Shown here: positions 57,900-64,000 of the stretch, piece after piece
Layout of the letters: each line of letters begins with the position of its first letter
Position numbering within the stretch: the stretch's first letter is position 1
Assembly: GCF_029873635.1 (NCBI RefSeq)
Contig: NC_080428.1
Coordinates: 65,075,101 to 65,139,100 of the forward strand
Length of the DNA stretch: 64,000 nucleotides
Direction of reading: 5' to 3'
DNA from: Malania oleifera
Taxonomy: Eukaryota > Streptophyta > Magnoliopsida > Santalales > Ximeniaceae
Program-made: the position numbers and the translations under genes
Notes under the pieces: model-generated
Told to the model about the DNA's origin: nothing
The model's input: the letters and a program-made list of their open reading frames with translations, nothing else
Database searches by the model: none

Positions 57900-60800
57900 A
57901 TTATTTTTTTTTATATCCATTTTGATTGTAAAACATGTCCTTATAGAGGTAAAGATTATATTGACATCTCAAAAGTCAATTCCATAATGAACCATTAATA
58001 GTCATCCACATGTATAATATACACGTTTTACAACACTTCCCTTGGATGACTATACATCATGAATATGTCTCGTTAAAACTTTTGTTAAGGAAAACCCTTT
58101 GAAATAAAATCTTAACAGAGGAAAAAAAGTACAATATTCATACTTCCCCTAAAAATACAATCAATTAAGAAATGTTCTTAAGTTGTCGCATTCCAATGTT
58201 ATATATATGATTTTTGAAAATTCAAGTTGACAATGCTTTTGTGAATATATCTGCTGAATTGATACTTGAACGAATTTTGCAAATGTCAACATCTCCTTTC
58301 TTCATAAATTCATGAGTGTAAAAGAACTTTGGTGAAATATGTTTAGTTCTATCACCTTTTATGTACCCACCTTTGATTTGTGCAATACATGTTGCATTGT
58401 CCACGTATGATATTGTTGACTTGTCATTCTCTAATGATAATACACTTGTCCCTTTAATGTGTTGGATTATAGTTCTTAACCATACACATTTACGACTTAC
58501 TTTGTGAGCTGCCAATATTTCTGAATGATTTGAAGAGATAGCAGTGGTCGTTTGTTTTACAGATTGCCATGATATAGCAGTATCACCACATGTAAAAATA
58601 TAGTTTGTTTGTGTTAGAATTTGTATATTCCCAAAAGAGGGGTGAATTGGAATTTTAAACTTTTCTCTTAGGTTGAACTAGATGTTAGCTAAATATTAGA
58701 ACCTAGGGTGCAGTTCAAAATACGCCGATAAATATACTATACAGAAAATTAAATCAAGTGCATCATTCACATAATAACATAAACATACGGTAAATATGAA
58801 GTGCAGAAATACGAACAGACACATAATATGTTATCGGGGTTCAGCCAACTATGCCTACGTCCCCGCCTCTGACTCGCAAGCTCGAGGATTCCACTAATAC
58901 CTCACTTAAGGATGAAGCGGCACCGATTACAACCAGGTCAGATAGCACAGGGCTAACCGCAACCTTAAGTAATTCAATTAGCGGGGCTGACCTAAACCTA
59001 CACGCCTTAATAGGATGACACACCTAACTTTCCTAACCGGGTTTAAGTTAATTCAAGACTCTTCTAGGGCTAGTCTCCCTCTTCAGGCCCGTGCCTGGAA
59101 TACAACAGTTTTGCTCAATAAGTGAAACGGTACAGTGATTATGCTTTCGTGTAAAGCAGATGTGTACCCAGTTACGTTCAATCACATACACCACCAATGA
59201 TATAATATGTAAGCTCAATGTGGTCTAATAGGTCAACTCTCAAATATATTTTCTATTAGTGTAATGCATACGTGAGAGTGTCAATCAAGCAATTTTTGTA
59301 TCACAAGATATTCAATAAGTACGTTCACACAAAGATGTCAAGTCTCAAATATTTCAATCAATAGGATGTCTCAATCGTGCAGATATCAAATAATGTATAT
59401 GCTTGGTTTGCAAAATATATTTAATCTTTGTATCAGCAAATAATATGTAAGTCAATAAATATTGCAACAAAGATCTTTATCTCATAAACAAATATCTCTT
59501 CAAATATATTTTTCAATATAAAGCACACTAGATATTTGAAAATGATTTTAAAAGGATTTTGCAAACAAAAACAAATACAATTTTCTCAAGATGTTGCAAT
59601 GAAGGTGCAATCTTAGAAGATCTAACAAATTCTCCTTATGATAGACTTATTAACAAAGTCTCCTTATGATAGACTTATTAACAAAGTCCCCTAAGAGTCT
59701 TTAAAGTTTTGCTATTAATAAAAATATATCAAAAAATTAGAGCAAGGAGAGCAAACCTATATGCACAACCACACTTAAACACACTTACAAAGAAGTTTCA
59801 GTAGTAAGATCTGGTAATAATAAGTGTTGGAGGCTCAAAGATGAGTATTATGGGTTTTTGGATTTTCAAAGAATTTCTCCCTAATCTAATCTTCTAATCT
59901 CATACTAATTTGCACAAATGATCACATATATATAGACATGGGACAAGTTATGACCGTTAGGGACCTATTGGGTATTATTAGGAAAGTTTAATAACATTTC
60001 AAATATTTTAACCCTGTTTAAAAAATGTTTAACCGTGATAAAAATCAGGGCAACCCGAGAGCTCCGGTCGACCATAACAGTTTTGATCGACCAGATCTCA
60101 GATGGTTCAGTCGACCGGGGCACTTTTGAACTAAATGGTCGGTCGACCAAAAGTGGGCGATTTCCCATTTCTTCGAGGTTCGGTCAACCGGGCCATTTTG
60201 AACTGGCTAGTTCGGTCGACCAGATCGTTGGGATTTTTCTCGAGGACTCTCGGTCGACCAGGTAGTTGGTATACAAATTTTGCTCGGTCGACCAGATGAT
60301 CAAAGTGTTGGCCTCAGGGGGTTTTTGAATTATACTGGTTCGATCGACCAGGGCCTTGGTCAATTGTTGACTCAGGCCTATTTCGGTCGACCAGGATAGA
60401 ATGAACTGCCTTGGTCGGTCGACCGAAAGTGCACAATGTGTGCATTTCGGTCCTATTTCAATACACATTTACCCTATTCAAGTTCCTAATACATGCAAGT
60501 GCAAAGGTGAGTGTCCTAAGGTCACTTTGGGTCCAAAATAAAGACACCAAAAGAGTCCAGTGTCGGTCGACCTAAGGTCATTTTCGCATTACGATTTGTT
60601 TGAGCTTACATATTATCATGCATGTGATGTGTGTGAGCTTATTACAAACTAAATCCTATTTACTATTACAAACCTTTTGCACATGAATTAAATACAATAC
60701 AATTAATAAATGGGTCTTCAGCTTTAGTTCCTCTTTGTGCACATCTCGATCTTAACAATTTTGGTTCCTGCATAAAACCTCAAACACTTATTAGATACAA

Positions 60801-61299
60801 TGAGTACTTGTCATAATCAAAACCGGGCGTGACCTATAAGGTCAACAGTTTGTGATCGAGTTTTATGAGGATCAGAAAGATATCCAACATCAGCATATCC
60901 TTTCAACACATAATTTACTCCCTTTGGGTAAAACAAACTCATATCAAATGCGCCGCGGAGATAACGAAGAACATGTTTTACTCCATTCCAATGACTCTGA
61001 GTTGGTGTAAAACTAAATCTTACCAAAAAATTTACTGCAAAATCTATATCTGGTCTAATGCAATTTGTATGATACAAGAGTGCTCCAATTGCACTAAGAT
61101 AGGGTACTTCAGGACCAAGGTTTTCTTCATCATCTTCTCGAGGACGAAAGATCCTTTTTGACATCAAGTGAATGAACAACCATCAGGGAGCTTAATGGAT
61201 AAGACTTATCCATATAAAATTGTTTCAAAATTTTTTTCTACATAAGATGATTGATGAATAAGAATTCCACTTGTTAAATGTTTAACTTGAAAACCACGA
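57900..61299 (-). mobile_element. Ty1/copia remnant (copia-4), minus strand, split by a solo LTR
   Basis: Minus-strand reverse-transcriptase and RNase H sequence lies at 61290-60848 (VPYLSAIGALLY, GVKHVLRYLRG, GYADVGYLSDPHK) and continues at 58606-58222 (FTCGDTAISWQSVKQTT, ADIFTKAL). It is followed by a CCAAGGGAAG purine tract and the 3' LTR start at 58035. The LTR's far end is unclear (about 57900). Gag, protease and integrase are absent and the 5' side is cut at 61300 by a gypsy-like LTR. It is a broken fossil. Confidence 0.88.
58612..60847 (+). repeat. solo LTR, 2.2 kb, inserted in copia-4
   Basis: It starts TGTTAGAATTTG, ends AGGTCAACA and is flanked by perfect 5-bp duplications GTTTG (58607-58611, 60848-60852). 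The host copia RNase H sequence resumes directly on each side. No second LTR, primer site plus body or coding region lies inside, so it is read as a solo LTR left by LTR-LTR recombination. 60066-60570 contains about eight exact GGTCGACC palindromes and several near copies. The orientation is by start-sequence resemblance only. Confidence 0.85.
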
Positions 61300-63281
61300 T
61301 GTGACGCCCCAATTTTTGTACCAATTTTTTTATCATGAATAAAAATTAAATCATACACATCACATCAGCCACGTCAACACCTCTGATACCACTCACATGA
61401 CCCAACCTGCATTAGGCACCTGGTAAACGGGCATTTCATTTATATTAACCTAACAGCGGAAGTCATAAAATACAAACTATTCAAAATACAATACCCAGAG
61501 TATCATTATACATAAACATATACATTTCTATCATACCCAACAACACAACCCTAGGGGAATTACACCACCCTAGTCCAACACTCACCCTGTATATTAGGGT
61601 ATCCGCTCCACTCTATTTCGGAGCTCTATCACCTTGTCTGTCTCTGTTCCTTGAAAAGTTTAGATAATTTGGGTGAGACACATCTCAGTAAGATGGAATA
61701 AATTACTTACAGTGTGTGACAATATGACTTCAGTTATATCAAAATACTCATTAAAATGATTTTCATCTGAGAAAGTATACAAGTTTATTTTCATACTCGT
61801 ATAAATATACATCACAAGCTTTTAAAAGCTTTTAATTTCATTTCCAAAATCATTTGTACATAACTCATGTTTACCAGCGAAGTTCTTAAGAATAAGGAAG
61901 CTTGCCCGCCCATACAAGCAGCTTCCCTTTGTCTTGATATCGTTTGCAACCTTACCCAATTACTCGGGTTCAACTGCAACTGATAATTATCAGCGCACTC
62001 ACCTTACTCAGTAAGCCCTCAGGTAGGGAGTTTTACTTCTCCTCATTTATTTATATTATTAACTCACACTATTTCTTCCCTTATTTTCTTTCATTGCATT
62101 TCCATTTTCATTGCATTTCCATTCTCATCTAGCTTATGAGTGTCCTTGTTAACCAATTTACTCGTGTCTGTAACTCATGGCTGCCATGAGGATATTCACT
62201 ATGTCATGCTTCACCCCATGGTCAGGGTTTTGCGATCTGAAGGCTGAATCTAACCGCAGTTGGTCGACTCAGTTAGATCAAAATATCATATCACATATCC
62301 CGTATCTGTAGTACAATTGGTCGGTCTATAGCCCTAATTCGGACTTAAGGGGTACAACAACTTTACTATATAACTCATTCGACTGTCACGCCACACGCTC
62401 CATGAGTCTGTGTGGTTGCACTAACACCACTAGCAATGATATCGTGTTCAATAACACAATCGATCATTAGGATTTCCATATCCATCCATCAGGGCTATCA
62501 TTACCACATACCCACAATCATTATGCGATATTGGCATTTCATCAATCATATTTCCAATGATCCCATTGCAGCTTTCGCACTTTGCAATGTTCACATTTCC
62601 CAGTATACTCATTTCAATATTTACATTTCAGTATTCATATTTCAACCCCCACATTTCAATGTTCATATTGCAGAATTTACATTGCAATATTCCCACATTT
62701 CAAAATTCATTTCATAGTAATATATATATCTTTTCACAATCATTTCATTCTCATGTTAGCATATAACTCATTTCACGTTTTTCAATACTTCTCAACATAC
62801 TCAAATCAGTATTCATACTTTCCTAATTTCATAAAAATCATTTCTATATACGTATTTATATATCAATTTCATCATTTCCAACAAGCATATCGATAGTTCT
62901 CATTTTATCATTTTCTTAGAAAATACTCCTCATCAAATTTCACATTTTTCAATATACATCATAAGCCACATAATTTTCATCTAATATTTATAATATACTA
63001 ATTTCACAGGGAAAGATATTATAGCTTCATTTTTCACATTTTCATTCAATCAATAATATCAAAAATACTGCTATAATTTATTCCCCTTACCTGACTTACT
63101 GAGAGTCTCGTTAAAATCCAAATCCTACGCCCCTGGCGCCCGAAACTCAAATCTTGTAATTCGCGTTTTCCCCGGATTAATTAACTCATTTCCTAAAATA
63201 ATACCCATATAACCTTCCTTAAGCTCCATATACTCCAAATTAACATTTAAACTAATATTTAACACTCTAACTGGGTCCCAA
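61300..63281 (-). repeat. gypsy-like LTR (LTR-A), probably incomplete
   Basis: On the minus strand the stretch ends GGGGCGTCACA at 61300, a terminus common in plant Ty3/gypsy LTRs. It contains CTTACTGAGATGTGTCTCACCC (61671-61693 region) and a GGTATCAGAG-like stretch near its end. It cuts off the copia-4 remnant. The 5' limit is not clear; a related LTR starts at 63282. A stretch of degenerate CATTTCAATATTCA-type units lies at 62590-62710. Confidence 0.55.
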
Positions 63282-64000
63282 TGTAACGTCCCTCAATTTC
63301 TTAACATAAAATATCACATACTAAATAAAATGGTCAACCCGAACCCGTGGGTAGCGGGGACACCTGTCATACACAGCGGAAAACCTAGCAGCAGTACACA
63401 TAAAATCTCAAACATCCAGTCATAAAATATAATACCAGAGCATTCTATACATCCTCACATACATCCAAATATCTCTAGGGTCAAACACAAAATAACTCTG
63501 ACACTATTACAAAATCTTACCCTTCTCATAGGGTAATCTCACTAGCTCAACGGCGGCCCTGACCCGCCAGTCTCTCAGGAGCTCCTGAAAAATTAATTAA
63601 GTTTGGGGGTAAGACACTTCTCAGTAAGGGAAAATAAACTAAATACAGCTGTGTGGCAACATGAATATTTAATGCATTTGTACGTATACAGTACATTTCA
63701 TAATTCTATAAACATAATCATATCGTACTGGGTAAACATATATTTTCACATCTGTTAACAAATCATATCATATATAAAGTCATCTGTTATAACTGTAGTA
63801 CTGAAAACAAACCCAGGATGAATAGCTAGCTGGTGTCATGTATTACCCCCCATGACGGATTGTGCAGCCCGAAGGCGGGACCCGACAATGGCTGGCAGAC
63901 CACTGCCGAATCAAATATGTCTGTAAGTACGATGAGCCCGCCACACCCTGGTCCGGACTGCCAGGTGGACGTCCACACTCTACTGAAAGCCACATCGACT
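63282..64000 (-). repeat. gypsy-like LTR (LTR-B), running off the right edge
   Basis: On the minus strand it ends GAGGGACGTTACA at 63282. It carries the same ordered blocks as LTR-A, such as CTTACTGAGAAGTGTCTTACCC, and GC-richer sequence near 63840-63960. It is related to LTR-A but not a close copy. The rest of the element lies outside the window. Confidence 0.55.

Noticed and set aside
60066-60570. Possible CRISPR-like or tandem repeat array
   Set aside because: The repeats are short palindromes with irregular spacing in plant nuclear DNA inside an LTR. There are no uniform spacers and no cas genes.

Overview
The window is eukaryotic nuclear DNA from a transposon-rich flowering plant, probably a dicot. 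It is AT-rich, with GT-AG introns, Ty1/copia, LINE and hAT relics, and three recognisable host genes. Two of these (a plastid-division MinE and a plant-type isopentenyl phosphate kinase) point to a land plant. The species cannot be named from sequence alone.

Host genes occupy the middle. MINE1 (minus strand) has exon 2 at 28491-29048 and a short exon 1 at 37693-37779. They are separated by an 8.6 kb intron that holds a whole copia element. Head-to-head with it, 2.3 kb away, is a five-exon eIF5A gene (40123-44153, plus). Tail-to-tail with that is a twelve-exon isopentenyl phosphate kinase gene (46315-57468, minus). All three read open through every exon and look functional. The intron junctions were read by eye from GT/AG signals, preserved phase and remembered protein families.

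The left part (1-20 kb) is a nest. A minus-strand L1-type LINE, which runs off the left edge, was hit by two Ty1/copia elements (231-11184 with AAGAA duplications, 11591-15017 with CATTG duplications). The first copia was itself hit by a 6.0 kb hAT transposon (993-7014, 8-bp duplications GGCTAGAT). A small hAT-like element also sits in the LINE. From 20 to 28 kb lie more fragments: a plus-strand LINE piece, an inverted pair of LTRs, a 299-bp TRIM, a tRNA-type SINE and three hAT-like MITEs. One of the MITEs carries a GC-rich passenger segment and a plant U-snRNA-type promoter motif.

The right part (57.5-64 kb) is a minus-strand copia remnant split by a 2.2 kb solo LTR rich in GTCGAC-centred palindromes. 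It is followed by two related gypsy-like LTRs that reach the edge of the window.

Eleven hAT-type insertions in five terminal-sequence groups can be delimited. Most have a recognisable 8-bp target duplication, and seven of them lie inside a host intron or an older element. I found no CRISPR array, operon, rRNA or tRNA gene, or convincing new biological system. The most useful results are the hidden MINE1 first exon, the complete IPK gene model, the autonomous/deletion-derivative hAT pair and the delimited nested insertions.
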